Shown: positions 30,053-39,532 of the stretch, piece by piece | Position numbering within the stretch: position 1 is the first letter of the stretch | Layout: the number at the start of each line of letters is the position of its first letter | Origin: Benthortus sp964440495 | Lineage (GTDB): Archaea > Thermoproteota > Nitrososphaeria_A > Caldarchaeales > Wolframiiraptoraceae | DNA: 50,164 nucleotides | Reading direction: 5' to 3' | NCBI GenBank assembly: GCA_964440495.1 | Contig: CAYTSD010000007.1 | Span: forward strand, 1 to 50,164 | The notes under the pieces: generated by a model | What the model was told of the DNA's origin: nothing | The model's input: only the letters and a program-made list of their open reading frames with translations | Databases searched by the model: none | Program-made: the position numbers and the translations under genes

Positions 30053-31373
30053 AGATTTCTCGGAGCTTTGCCTCAAGTATCTCGAGACCCTTCTCAAGCA
30101 GTTCCTCCTCTATGTTGAGGGGTGGGGTGAGGATTATTGTCTGCCTACTCCTCCTAGTTATCAAGCCTACCCTGAAGCATTCCTCCACGACCGTCTGAGC
30201 AAGCTTGGGGGCAGGCCTCTTAGACTCCTCGTCCTCTACAAGCTCTATTCCTAGTAGAAGCCCCTTTCCCCTCACCTCGCCGACGGTCTCAAGCTCATCA
30301 GCCAAGTCTCCAAGTCTTCTCACAAGTCTTCTGCCAAGTCTCTCAGCACGCTCAATCAACCCCTCCTCCCGTATCGTTTCAAGGGTTGCGAGTGCGGCGG
30401 CGATGGAGATTTGAAGCCCCTCTGAGCCTGACTCCCATTGACCTGGCTCGAGGTCTAGCAGCTCCTCACGTGCTAGGAAGACTCCGAGAGGTAGGCCTGA
30501 GGCCAGGGATGAGCCGAGGCAGAGGCCGTCAACCTCAGCGTCCCAATGCTTTATGGCAAGCCATCTGCCTGCTGCTCCAAGAGGAATACTGGTCTCATCG
30601 GCGACTACGTGCACACCTCTCCTCCTAAGCATCGGTAGAAGCCTCTCATAGTAGCCTTGAGGCGGGGTCACGACCCCTGACTCAACCTCGATTGACTCGA
30701 AGAGCGCTAAAGCCAGCTCCTCGGGAGAGGCAACATGCTCCAAGAGGTGCCCCTCCAAGTAGTTTACGCACCGTAGACCGCATCGGCTTGGGTCTAGGCC
30801 TAGTGGGCACCGGTAGCAGTAGGGGTAGGGGGCGTGAACAGTATTCACCGCTGAGAGGCCACGCCTCCTCCCAGCAGAGTCCGACGAGACGGGTAGGGCT
30901 CCCTGCGTGGTGCCGTGGAACCCGCCGAGAAAGCCTAGGACTAGGGGTTTAAGGGTATGTAGTCTCAGCGCTCTAAGAGCCGCTTCAACGGCTTCGGAGC
31001 CGCTGGTTAAGAGGATTGCCCGCGAGGAGCCTCTGATAGGCGCTATCTTGGAGAGCTGCTCGACGAGGTCTAGAGCCTGCTCGCTGTAGGCCGCCTTCAG
31101 CGGGTAGGAGAGGAGCTGGGAGACCTGCCTCCTAACTGCTTCAAGAACCTTTGGAGGATTTCCCCCGAGGGGTAGAAGGCCGTGGCCTGCCGTGAAGTCG
31201 ATGTAGAGGTTGGAGTCAAGGTCTTCGACAACCGCTCCCTCAACCCTCTTAACCGCAAGAGGATACGGCCTCCAGTAGGAGCGCGCCATTAGAGCCGAGT
31301 CCCGTGATATTAGATTGCCGGCTCTTCCCTTCGACGGCGGCCTAAGTATCCTCGGCACATCCTTCTTAGACAT
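30042..31373 (-). CDS. Class III aminotransferase homologue lacking the PLP lysine
   Basis: 443 residues with the fold-type I class III layout: DFTAGHGLLPLGG, the phosphate-binding LLTSGSEAVEAALR segment, GGFHGTTQGAL, a cysteine-rich PYCYRCPLG region also found in archaeal 4-aminobutyrate-type enzymes, and VVADETSIPLGAAGRW with the cofactor Asp. The expected Schiff-base lysine, normally seven residues before P in K-x-L-G-G-G-x-P, is Ser288 in CLGSSLASGLPLG (codon 30510-30512). The protein should not be an ordinary transaminase. It could be a non-catalytic partner or a changed enzyme. Frame and flanking motifs are intact. Confidence 0.85.
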   Translation of the reverse strand: MSKKDVPRILRPPSKGRAGNLISRDSALMARSYWRPYPLAVKRVEGAVVEDLDSNLYIDFTAGHGLLPLGGNPPKVLEAVRRQVSQLLSYPLKAAYSEQALDLVEQLSKIAPIRGSSRAILLTSGSEAVEAALRALRLHTLKPLVLGFLGGFHGTTQGALPVSSDSAGRRRGLSAVNTVHAPYPYCYRCPLGLDPSRCGLRCVNYLEGHLLEHVASPEELALALFESIEVESGVVTPPQGYYERLLPMLRRRGVHVVADETSIPLGAAGRWLAIKHWDAEVDGLCLGSSLASGLPLGVFLAREELLDLEPGQWESGSEGLQISIAAALATLETIREEGLIERAERLGRRLVRRLGDLADELETVGEVRGKGLLLGIELVEDEESKRPAPKLAQTVVEECFRVGLITRRSRQTIILTPPLNIEEELLEKGLEILEAKLREISTG

Positions 31374-31383
31374 GGGGGAGCAT

Positions 31384-31653
31384 TCACCTCTCTATCAGAA
31401 TCTCCATGAAGCTTACGTAGCGTTTCCTCTCACCGTCAAAGGTCAGCGTATCGCTTCCAATGTTTATCTCCCTTATCTTGAGGTTGGAGTAGAAGCTTCT
31501 CCTTAGAAGCATCACGGTGTCGACGCAGCGTTTTATACTCCTCCCCCTCGCTCTCAGAAGTATCTCCCTCTCCCCTCTATTGAATAGTGTAATACATGCC
31601 GTAACATAGCGCATGACCTGCTTCCTTCCAACGATTACCATCGGGGGACTCAT
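31384..31653 (-). CDS. albA: DNA/RNA-binding protein Alba
   Basis: 89 residues. It has the Alba pattern: VIVGRKQVMRYVTACITLFN, ARGRSIKRCVDTV, then INIGSDTL. The usual Lys-Lys pair near the N-terminus is Arg-Lys here. Alba coats chromosomal DNA and binds RNA; acetylation of the lysine can weaken binding. It is ten bases upstream of the aminotransferase homologue on the same strand. Confidence 0.94.
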   Translation of the reverse strand: MSPPMVIVGRKQVMRYVTACITLFNRGEREILLRARGRSIKRCVDTVMLLRRSFYSNLKIREINIGSDTLTFDGERKRYVSFMEILIER

Positions 31654-31699
31654 CGCAGCGCGGAACCCGTGAGACTGAGCTGAGGGAAAGATAAAATCG

Positions 31700-33439
31700 T
31701 TACCCCCATGCTAGGAAAAGAGTCAAAGCTGAAGCGGATAGAAACGCTGCCGCCAAGGCTGCTAGAAAGAGGCGGAGAGACTTGAAGGTCTTCTCAGATG
31801 CCTCTGATAGAAAGTCATCGGACATGACTCTGACTTGGGGGAAGAGGAGTTTGACGCGTTTAACCTCCATAGGCTTCAGAGACCTCAAAGCCTTAGAGAT
31901 TGCTTCACGTGAATACTTGGCTAAGACCTCGGAGGGGATGACTTCTCCGAGAGGGTGGTAGCCTCTTCCACCGAGCTTCACTCCATTAACTAGGTGGGTG
32001 TCGGTTGTCAAGACCTCGGCCTCTGAGACCCCCAGAGACCTCGCCTCCTCCAAGACCCTTGACCTAACCTCGGGTAAGGCATTGTTACCGTCCAAGACTA
32101 TGAGCGCCGTGAGCCTGCCGCCTAGATCGAAGACGAGGGCTGAGACCCCTAGAGGCCCTATCCCCTCCTCGAGCCCGAAGCCTTCAACCTCGCTCCAACC
32201 ATATCCTACCCTGATTCCGTCGAGGGGTTCCGGGTCTAGGGTTGAGGCAATATGGATGAGCCTTGAGAGCTGGTTCAGCTGCTCTCCTCCAAGCTCCTTA
32301 ATATTGTCGGAGAAACTGTTATGCGCATCCACGGGAATCAGGTTATCTGAGGATACGCCGTTGTAGATTTCTGGAGGTATATCCTCCATCCCCTTTGGGT
32401 GAAGCGTGAGGAGTAGTAGTTTAGCCGAGCCTATGGGGAGAAGCAGAGCCTTAGCATCTCTATAGGATAGCTGCTGAGGGGTTCCTCCAAGGGAGTTGAA
32501 GCCGCCGCTGCTCTCAGCAGCCTCCACAATCTTCTCAGCGATACGCTCACAATCCTTGGAGGAGATAATGTTCTTGGTGTGGTTTGAGAGTCCTCTGATG
32601 ATTACGGTTGAGACCCCTTTCTCCCGAAGCTTCTCAGCTATTAGGTAGGGGAGGCCGCTGCTCCCGAAGTCTCTGAAGGGGCCTGGATGGAAGTCTGGGA
32701 TTATTAGGGCGAGCGTGGGCTTCAGGCTGCCTGGTTCACGGAAGAGGAAGACGTCAACCCTTATCTCATCCACGTCTGTAAGGGACTCGGCTAGCTCTTC
32801 AAGCCACTCCTTGATTCCGTCGAGGAAGATTGCCAGCATCCCTGAGAGGAGGAGAAGAGGCTTAAGCCTCCTGATAACGTAGAACTTGTTGAGCAGAGTC
32901 GTCGAGATTAAGGCCGAGGCCGCTCCCACAGCGTAGCCCACAGCCAAGCCGAGGCCGAGAAGAGGATTAAGAGAAAGAATAGCGATAGGAGCCGCCTCGA
33001 GAAGAATCACCCCTATAGAGAAGCCGAGGCCACTCCACGTCCTCTTGCCTGAGAGGACACGTGTAATGGAGACCCGTAGAGCGGCTGCCAAGGCTGCGAA
33101 GGCGGAGAGGAGTGCTTCGGAGAAGGGTGAGGGAAGTGGAAGTGAGAGCAGGCCGCCTACCAAGAGTATTAGGAGGTCTAGGAAGAGCATCCCGTTAAGT
33201 CTTCGGAAGTTGAGGAGACCCACCCTAAGCCTACCAACCCAATTGTTGAGAGCTATGAGGAGGAAGAGGCAGGAGGCCGCAAGAGGCAGTGTGAGGAGGT
33301 TTCTGGAGAGATGGGTGAAGAGTGCTGCTGAGAGAAGCGCTGAGGCCGCCGCGGGGAGGGTTAGGCTCCCCCCTAGAGGGACTCCCTGGACATAACGGTA
33401 GAGAGACGCCAGCCTCGATGTGCTGCTAGGTTTCCCCAA
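31700..33439 (-). CDS. DUF2070 family membrane protein
   Basis: 579 residues from TTG 33437-33439. About six to seven N-terminal membrane helices are followed by a large soluble domain with the diagnostic PDFHPGPFRDFGSSGLP and PVDAHNSFSD motifs, and a final C-terminal membrane helix. His/Asp-rich motifs suggest a metal site and possibly an enzyme, but the family is uncharacterised. The opposite-strand TATAAA at 33470-33476 could be its promoter. Confidence 0.88.
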   Translation of the reverse strand: MGKPSSTSRLASLYRYVQGVPLGGSLTLPAAASALLSAALFTHLSRNLLTLPLAASCLFLLIALNNWVGRLRVGLLNFRRLNGMLFLDLLILLVGGLLSLPLPSPFSEALLSAFAALAAALRVSITRVLSGKRTWSGLGFSIGVILLEAAPIAILSLNPLLGLGLAVGYAVGAASALISTTLLNKFYVIRRLKPLLLLSGMLAIFLDGIKEWLEELAESLTDVDEIRVDVFLFREPGSLKPTLALIIPDFHPGPFRDFGSSGLPYLIAEKLREKGVSTVIIRGLSNHTKNIISSKDCERIAEKIVEAAESSGGFNSLGGTPQQLSYRDAKALLLPIGSAKLLLLTLHPKGMEDIPPEIYNGVSSDNLIPVDAHNSFSDNIKELGGEQLNQLSRLIHIASTLDPEPLDGIRVGYGWSEVEGFGLEEGIGPLGVSALVFDLGGRLTALIVLDGNNALPEVRSRVLEEARSLGVSEAEVLTTDTHLVNGVKLGGRGYHPLGEVIPSEVLAKYSREAISKALRSLKPMEVKRVKLLFPQVRVMSDDFLSEASEKTFKSLRLFLAALAAAFLSASALTLFLAWG

Positions 33440-33469
33440 GACGCTCCAGGCTTCGGAGGAGTAAGCAGA

Positions 33470-33476
33470 TTTATAA
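33470..33476 (-). promoter_or_regulatory. TATA box in the DUF2070/nuclease divergent region
   Basis: TTTATAA reads as TTATAAA on the minus strand, about 33 bases before the DUF2070 start. A second AT-rich element CCTAATAAC near 33510-33518 could serve the plus-strand nuclease gene. Confidence 0.4.
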
Positions 33477-33538
33477 GGGTAACCCGCTTAACCCAACTCG
33501 GATTAGGAAACCTAATAACGCTTCTGGAAGCCTTCTAT

Positions 33539-34513
33539 GTGGGGTTGTCTGGGATAAGGGTTCTAGGGGTTGGGGCGGAGGTCAACGGGTTTAGGCTCTG
33601 GTTCGACTGTCATGGAGGGGGTGGAGGGCTGACACTCGTCTCCCACGCCCACTCCGACCACCTCCCAGCAGCCCGCTCAGAAGCCCTCGCAACCCCTGAA
33701 ACAGTCAGCATCCTCAAAGCCATCGGCAGGAGATTTAGGGGGAGAATACTGGGCTTCGGCGAGAAAGCAGAGATAGGTGAGGCAACGGTCTCAGCTGAGC
33801 CTTCGGGCCACGTCCTCGGCTCAAGCCAATTTATAGTAGAGGCCGATGGAGAGAGACTGGTCTACACAGGGGACCTGAACACCTATGACAGTATTCTTCT
33901 GAAGGCTGCCAAGCCTCTTGAAGCGGATAAGCTCATAATCGAGTCGACCTACGGGCTTCCCAGCTACGTGTTCCCTGAGAGGGAGGAGCTATACTCCCAG
34001 ATAGTTAGATGGATTCTTAGGTGTATTAGGGAGGGCGAGGTCCCGGCTTTCAAGGTTTACGCACTTGGGAAGGCTCAGGAGATAATAGGCCTCGTCAACG
34101 CCTATCTCGACATCCCGGCGGTCGTTGGATGGAATGTGGCTAGGATAAGTGAGAAGCACCTGAAGCATGGGGTTAGGCTGAGGTATCTACCGCTTCACAG
34201 CGAGGAGGGGGTTGAAGCCTTCACACAGGGCGAATGCGTCTATATCTCAAGCAGGAGGCTGAACCCGCCGAGCAAGAGGAGGATTAGATGGGCTGTGGCG
34301 ACAGGGTGGGCTCTCCGCTACAGGTATCCAGAATATGATGCAGCCTTTCCGCTAAGCGGCCACACCGACTACCCCGGGCTCCTCAGCTACGTCGAGGAGA
34401 GTAGGCCTAAGAGGGTTTACGTTGTTCATGGGTACTCTGAGGTCTTTGCGAGGAGGTTGAGGAGGATGGGGTGGAGGGCGATAAGCCTGAGAGAGGGACA
34501 GGAGCTCCTCTAG
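33539..34513 (+). CDS. Metallo-beta-lactamase-fold RNA-processing nuclease-like protein
   Basis: 324 residues from GTG 33539. Metal motif SHAHSDHLPA, then SGHVLGSSQF and YTGDLN (motif 4 Asp), IIESTYG, and a late LSGHTDYPGL. These are features of the CPSF73/Artemis-type (beta-CASP) exonuclease group, COG1236-like, though shorter than most archaeal aCPSF proteins. It probably processes RNA 3' ends or DNA ends. No KH domain is present. Confidence 0.85.
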   Translation: MGLSGIRVLGVGAEVNGFRLWFDCHGGGGGLTLVSHAHSDHLPAARSEALATPETVSILKAIGRRFRGRILGFGEKAEIGEATVSAEPSGHVLGSSQFIVEADGERLVYTGDLNTYDSILLKAAKPLEADKLIIESTYGLPSYVFPEREELYSQIVRWILRCIREGEVPAFKVYALGKAQEIIGLVNAYLDIPAVVGWNVARISEKHLKHGVRLRYLPLHSEEGVEAFTQGECVYISSRRLNPPSKRRIRWAVATGWALRYRYPEYDAAFPLSGHTDYPGLLSYVEESRPKRVYVVHGYSEVFARRLRRMGWRAISLREGQELL

Positions 34514-34563
34514 AGCGGAAGAATTAAGAGGCGGCCTAAACCAGTTCTAGAAGGTGAAGCTAG

Positions 34564-34731
34564 GTGAGTAGGAGGAGGCGTAGAGAGGCTCCGATGCCTG
34601 CGAGCGCCGCAGGGCTTCTAAGATTCTTTGAGGAGGAGTCCAAGGGGATAAAGGTTAGACCCGAGATGGTTATGATTCTTGCAGGCATAATCGTAGCCCT
34701 CACCGTCTTGGCCAACAAGTTCCTAATCTAG
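34564..34731 (+). CDS. secG: Protein translocase subunit Sec61-beta (SecG-like)
   Basis: 55 residues from GTG 34564 to TAG 34729-34731. A basic N-terminus, the conserved AGLLRFFEEESKGIKVRPE segment and one C-terminal membrane helix match archaeal Sec61-beta exactly in layout. It is the small non-essential subunit of the SecYE channel. It overlaps the convergent regulator gene by four bases. Confidence 0.93.
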   Translation: MSRRRRREAPMPASAAGLLRFFEEESKGIKVRPEMVMILAGIIVALTVLANKFLI

Positions 34732-35000
34732 GTGGCAACCTCCTCCAAGGTTCTCTGCCCTATCCCCGTAAGCCTCCATAGAACCCTCCCACCAACCCTC
34801 CTCTTCTCAACTATTCCCTCAGCAGCCATGTTACGGAGATGCCTCCGGATAGTTGACTGGCTTAGACCGATGTTCGAGGCGAGACGCTGAGTCGTTAAAG
34901 CACTCTGAGAGAGGAGGAAGATAATCCTTGAACGTGTTAGGAGACCCTGCCTCACATTCTTTATCCTCCTCAGGTAGGCTCTCGGACTAATCTCAGGCAT
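34728..35000 (-). CDS. Winged-helix transcriptional regulator (ArsR-like)
   Basis: 90 residues. A helix-turn-helix segment (LTTQRLASNIGLSQSTIRRH) is followed by a beta-wing (EGIVEKRRVGGRVLWRLT). No metal-binding Cys. It is divergent from the RadB-like gene across 45 bases and may regulate that gene or itself. Confidence 0.82.
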   Translation of the reverse strand: MPEISPRAYLRRIKNVRQGLLTRSRIIFLLSQSALTTQRLASNIGLSQSTIRRHLRNMAAEGIVEKRRVGGRVLWRLTGIGQRTLEEVAT

Positions 35001-35045
35001 TATGTTAATTTAGAAGCCATTCTAAGAGATAATATTGACTCTGCT

Positions 35046-35726
35046 GTGAACGCCTCTACTGGTGATAGGTGGCTTGACGAGCTTCTAGGCGGAGGGTTCC
35101 CGAAGGGGTTCACAGTCCTCTACGGCGGAGAAGGCTCAGGCAGAACAACCCTACTTTTACAAGTATCCGCGGTCACAATCAAAAACGGGGGAAAGGCAGC
35201 ATACATAGACGTTGGGGAAAGACTTGAAGAGAAGAGGGCTGGAGAGATTCTCGAAGCATGGGATGCCGAGAGAAGCAGGTTTAAGCTCCTAAAGGCGGCT
35301 GACACCCATAAAACCTTCATCCTCTTACGCTGGATTAGAATGGACTCACAGATCTCACTAATAGTTCTCGACAACCTGGTGGAGGATAGATGGGTTGAGA
35401 GTATTGTTGAGGCGGTACGCATGTTCGGCATCCCCGTGATAGGCGTCTTCGACGAAGCCTCCTCAGAAATCACGATACCTATAGGTGAAAAAATCGAGAA
35501 CATTCTACCCTATCCTATGTCAACCACTCTTAGAGGAAGAGGGCTCGTAGACATGGAGCTTAGGTTGAAGAATGTTAGGGAAGAAACAGGCGGTAAAATC
35601 GATGGCATAGCGATTTACGGGGAATGCTTCACGCCCTATAGGTTTGGTGAGAAGGGGTTAATCTCTCTTACTCCACCTAAGCCTCTGAAAGAACTCGGCA
35701 ACTATGGAGCTAAACTTTTCAGATGA
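35046..35726 (+). CDS. RadB/KaiC-like RecA-fold ATPase homologue with altered P-loop
   Basis: 226 residues from GTG 35046. N-terminal TGDRWLDELLGGGFPKG is typical of RadB/KaiC proteins. The P-loop is GEGSGRTT (28-35), with Arg33 in place of the invariant Lys (AGA codon 35142-35144). The Walker B-like strand is ISLIVLDNL. RadB assists recombination in archaea and hydrolyses ATP weakly. The substitution suggests binding without normal hydrolysis, or a regulatory role. It overlaps the convergent PolD gene by eight bases. Confidence 0.8.
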   Translation: MNASTGDRWLDELLGGGFPKGFTVLYGGEGSGRTTLLLQVSAVTIKNGGKAAYIDVGERLEEKRAGEILEAWDAERSRFKLLKAADTHKTFILLRWIRMDSQISLIVLDNLVEDRWVESIVEAVRMFGIPVIGVFDEASSEITIPIGEKIENILPYPMSTTLRGRGLVDMELRLKNVREETGGKIDGIAIYGECFTPYRFGEKGLISLTPPKPLKELGNYGAKLFR

Positions 35727-38700
35727 ATCCTTCTAAGCTCATCTGCCTACCTTCACCTTTCTCCGACGACTTTCCAAAGATTGAGCGAACATTCTCCAAA
35801 GTTACCTCAATATGCTCTCTGAGATAATCGTCGTGAACATGCTTTGATAGAACTTGGTCTGTTAGCTGGACGTATTTCTCGATCGCTCCGCGGAAAACTG
35901 TCTGCGCCACCTCGCCTCCGCAGTTCCAGCACCTCCCACCGAGAGGCAGCCTCCTATAGCTTGCTCCACAGCGCTTACACTTAAACTTCTGGACGAAGAA
36001 GGCCTTAGCATTACCTAGAATGTCTGGGAGGATATGAGTCTCAGTTATCCTCTCAGCCACCATAGACGTGTCGACTGAGACGAGCTTCTCAGCAATCCTG
36101 AGCTGACCCATAATCTTCTCCAACATCGTTCCATACCGCTTGTAAGATGACTCTGAGACATGGAAGACTAGGCTTCTCTGTGGATGGGTATAGGAGATTC
36201 CTCCATAGGCTTCAGCCTTACCTAGGGTAGACTTTATCGTCGGGATGAGTTGAGCGACCCTCGACACATGTTCCCCTCTCTGAGCAGCCCTATACACCTC
36301 TAAGGGTATCCGAGAGCATGTGTCAAGATTATGCGCCTGCTCATCCACCTCCTCAGGATAAACTATGGTCGTTATGAGAAGAGGTGAATCCATCTTGCCT
36401 CCAACCTTGCCAGGCAGATAGAGGCGTGAAAAATTAATCAATGGGTCAAGTAGCAGCATGATGCTGTCCTCGTCTCCATCGCAGTCTCTACGCTTCGCCG
36501 CGTGAAAGAGTGGATGAGCAAAACACAGCAACCCGTCAACTATTCCAATAACACGTGCAACTACAGCTGCATAGGTATGTGGTGAGAGAGCTGCTACAAG
36601 TTTCCCAACAACATCCTCAGGTTTCTCCATTCTATAGAATGGCTTCATGCCTGCGAGTTTTACGAGTATGTCGTCGATGAATTTTGATACCTTCAGCAGA
36701 TGCTGAGCAGCGTTTCTTGAGATAATTATATCCTGTATTCTTAGTTCGAGGATTTGGTCTGGTGAGACCAGCGGCTTTCCATAAATGTCGTGAGTGTATC
36801 CGAGTTCTCTGAGCTTCTCAACCGATGTGCCAATCTGTCTAGGTGTGAAGTGGGTTAGAGGCGCATTCGTTGAGTCGAACCTGATTGTTCCATCCTTATA
36901 GACGTAGAGACCGTATTTCGCTCTAAGTATTCCTTTCTCAATCTGCTCTGGAACTCTGGGTGTGTTGCTTAGACCCTTAACCCCCTTAATTCTTGAGGGG
37001 AGGGATTCGCCGATGCTTCTCGCAGCTCTATAAAGCTCCTCACCAATATTCACTATTGTTTTCGAGTGGTAAACGACTTCACCTCCACATTTACCGCATA
37101 CAGCGTTCTCATTATAGCTGTTCTCAGCTCCACATGACCTACATACACCGATTATCTCTGTTGGAACTCTGCATTCTGGGCAGATGTGTTTCCAGGTCTT
37201 TGCCCCACAGCTTGGACATCTACGGAGAACAAGCTCAACCACCGGCTTCTCATTGTTGTTCGCTGCGGTTACTAGGTCTCTTAGGCTTCCACCGCTTCCT
37301 CCAACTGGGAACAATAGGTTTACTGGGGGGCTCATCTCCCTTTGAGCAGCCTTCTCAGGTCTTCCCATTCTAGCCCCGATAAATGAGCCAGCCCTATCTC
37401 TCTGAGGAATTCCAGAAATCCTCTCAACGGCGTCTATGGAATCTTCCCCGACGAGACGTAGGTTGCTGAACGGTCTTAGAAGGGCTATCAGAGACTTAAG
37501 CCAGGTAAAAGGTAAAACTATTCTCCCCCTAGAAACCCTATGCTCAATCAAGAGATGTGTAAGGATTTCCTTGGCTTGATGTGAGAGGGGTAGGAGCGCT
37601 GCTTCATCTTCGTGGGAGAGGTTTTTGAGACTCTCCCTAAGCCAGCTTCGAAGCCTCTCGAGCTCTTCTGGGGGAACGTTACGCCAGAAGGGTAGATATC
37701 TTGGATGGATTGGTACGCCGAGCTTCACACTTATCTTGACAGCCTCCTCGATGGCTGGAATATTGTTTAATGGGTCTTCGATGAATCTCTCATAGGGTTT
37801 CACATCTTCCCTCTTCTCCGCAAGTTTGAGTCTAAGTTCCTCAGCCCACCATTCCTCGCAGTATCCAGGGGGCTTGAACTCGACATTATTTTCTATTAGG
37901 TCTCCAAGTGAGATTAGTATGTCTCCAAGGAAGAGTATCTTCTCTATCTTGTCATGTGCTTCTTTGAGTTTCTGCGGCGTGTCGAGTCTCAGGACGCTTC
38001 CATCTCTAAGCAGGACTATTGGAGGCTCTATCGTATCGACTGGTAGGACTACCCCTCCCTTCCCAGGATAGTCTAGTTTAAGCTGTGTTCCCGCAACTAT
38101 GTAGCCCTGTAGGACCTCAAGCGTTGCTGGGTGGAGACCTACAGCCGCCATTCCTGTGGAGAAGGAGCGGCCATACCTTATTCTAAGTCCTCCAAATCTA
38201 TCTGGTAGCGAGAGTATCGGCCTCCCGCCCACGACCTCCTCGAAGGAGCTTGGTTCACTCCTTCCCTCACCGTTCTTCGTCATCTCGACAACCTCATGTA
38301 TCCACTCCCATCCCTCTAGGCCGAGTTCTTGGACGAGTTTCAGAACCTTCTTCGCCCTGCCAGCGATTCCATCATTCACAACCCTCAGCGCCCCTCCTCT
38401 GAGATAGTTTGTCTCAATTCTGGGTAGATTCCGGAAGGATGGTGTGAGGATTCTGTCAGTCGCTATCCCCGTAACCTCTACTGGAAGATTCTCTAAAACA
38501 AATCTCAGCACGTTGTCGGGTACATTGTATTGGAATCTCATAACTCTCCTCTTATAGGTTCTAATCTCTTCGAGGAATCTTAGAATCTCTTCCTGGGTCG
38601 GCTTATACCTGTCTAAGCCCATAATCTTCCTAACGTGATCGGCTAAGACTACTACCGAGGCAAGCTCCGTTCCACCAGCAGACCTAATCGGGCCGGCGAA

Positions 38701-39126
38701 GTAAACTGCCAGATACCTGCTTCCATCAGGGTTTCTCTTTACCTTAACATCCACTATCCCCTCGGTTGGGGCTGCGGTTATACATGGAGGTGTTAGAACC
38801 GCGAGGGAAGTCCTAATGACTTGGAGCATCAGCCTCTCGTCCTCAACTCTTCCACGGTACTCTGAGACTATGTCTTCAGCCAGCTTGAAGGCGAGTTTTT
38901 CGGGAGAGATTTTCCAGAAGCGCTCCCTAATTTTCTTGGCCACGCCTTTTGGCCCTACTAGGAGTTCCACCCTCTCGGCTAAGTCTCTCGCAAACATTAC
39001 CTCGACCCTCGTCGTCGGAGAAGCTATCCGTCTACGGGCTTCAGCGGCAACCCTATACTCTCTCTCAACCTCGCTCTGAATAGACTTATAGTATTCTTGG
39101 AACTCGGAGGGGATTTCGCCAGCCAT
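35719..39126 (-). CDS. polC: DNA polymerase D large subunit DP2
   Basis: 1135 residues, a single uninterrupted protein with no intein. The polymerase catalytic motif DCDGDED is at about residue 880, followed by GGKMDSPLL. Zinc ribbons lie at about 640-690 (CPSCGAKTW, CPECR, CRSCG, CGKCGG) and about 1045-1068 (CKRCG, CWNCGG). The C-terminus ends RQMSLEGFI, a good PCNA-interacting (PIP) box. PolD is the replicative polymerase of most archaea outside the Crenarchaeota. The exonuclease subunit DP1 is not in the window. Confidence 0.98.
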   Translation of the reverse strand: MAGEIPSEFQEYYKSIQSEVEREYRVAAEARRRIASPTTRVEVMFARDLAERVELLVGPKGVAKKIRERFWKISPEKLAFKLAEDIVSEYRGRVEDERLMLQVIRTSLAVLTPPCITAAPTEGIVDVKVKRNPDGSRYLAVYFAGPIRSAGGTELASVVVLADHVRKIMGLDRYKPTQEEILRFLEEIRTYKRRVMRFQYNVPDNVLRFVLENLPVEVTGIATDRILTPSFRNLPRIETNYLRGGALRVVNDGIAGRAKKVLKLVQELGLEGWEWIHEVVEMTKNGEGRSEPSSFEEVVGGRPILSLPDRFGGLRIRYGRSFSTGMAAVGLHPATLEVLQGYIVAGTQLKLDYPGKGGVVLPVDTIEPPIVLLRDGSVLRLDTPQKLKEAHDKIEKILFLGDILISLGDLIENNVEFKPPGYCEEWWAEELRLKLAEKREDVKPYERFIEDPLNNIPAIEEAVKISVKLGVPIHPRYLPFWRNVPPEELERLRSWLRESLKNLSHEDEAALLPLSHQAKEILTHLLIEHRVSRGRIVLPFTWLKSLIALLRPFSNLRLVGEDSIDAVERISGIPQRDRAGSFIGARMGRPEKAAQREMSPPVNLLFPVGGSGGSLRDLVTAANNNEKPVVELVLRRCPSCGAKTWKHICPECRVPTEIIGVCRSCGAENSYNENAVCGKCGGEVVYHSKTIVNIGEELYRAARSIGESLPSRIKGVKGLSNTPRVPEQIEKGILRAKYGLYVYKDGTIRFDSTNAPLTHFTPRQIGTSVEKLRELGYTHDIYGKPLVSPDQILELRIQDIIISRNAAQHLLKVSKFIDDILVKLAGMKPFYRMEKPEDVVGKLVAALSPHTYAAVVARVIGIVDGLLCFAHPLFHAAKRRDCDGDEDSIMLLLDPLINFSRLYLPGKVGGKMDSPLLITTIVYPEEVDEQAHNLDTCSRIPLEVYRAAQRGEHVSRVAQLIPTIKSTLGKAEAYGGISYTHPQRSLVFHVSESSYKRYGTMLEKIMGQLRIAEKLVSVDTSMVAERITETHILPDILGNAKAFFVQKFKCKRCGASYRRLPLGGRCWNCGGEVAQTVFRGAIEKYVQLTDQVLSKHVHDDYLREHIEVTLENVRSIFGKSSEKGEGRQMSLEGFI

Positions 39127-39174
39127 TCCGCCGAGAGTATTCTTGTGAAGTCTTACTAAATAAGGGTGAGACCG

Positions 39175-39507
39175 CTAGAGAGCCTCTAAAACCCGTTTAA
39201 CCGCCTCTCCCACACTGATACCTGAAATCTCAACATGCTTTATTCCGAGTTCTTCGAGCGCCGAGAGAGCATTTGGGCCGAATGCTCCCGCAACAGCGAC
39301 CTCAACCTTCTCATCCACTAGTTTCTGAACCGCCCGTATTCCTGCTCCGCCTGGCTGGGTGGCGCCTGGATTCTCCACAACGCGGACAGCCTTGGCCTCC
39401 CCATCTTCCACATCAACTATTATGAAGTATCTTGCTCTACCGAGTCTCACGCTAATCTTCGAGTCAAGCCCGTTACCGCTTTCAGACGCAAAGGCAATCC
39501 TAACCAT
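39175..39507 (-). CDS. NifX/NifB-associated iron-molybdenum cofactor-type protein
   Basis: 110 residues of the dinitrogenase iron-molybdenum cofactor biosynthesis fold: VRIAFASESGNGLDSKIS, RLGRARYFIIVD, then VAGAFGPNAL. Many such proteins in non-diazotrophs bind or carry iron-sulfur units. It directly follows the MinD/ferredoxin ATPase pair, a common association. No nitrogenase genes are present, so a role in nitrogen fixation is not implied. Confidence 0.9.
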   Translation of the reverse strand: MVRIAFASESGNGLDSKISVRLGRARYFIIVDVEDGEAKAVRVVENPGATQPGGAGIRAVQKLVDEKVEVAVAGAFGPNALSALEELGIKHVEISGISVGEAVKRVLEAL

Positions 39508-39532
39508 TGCATCTTTCCTCGCTTATTCGACT

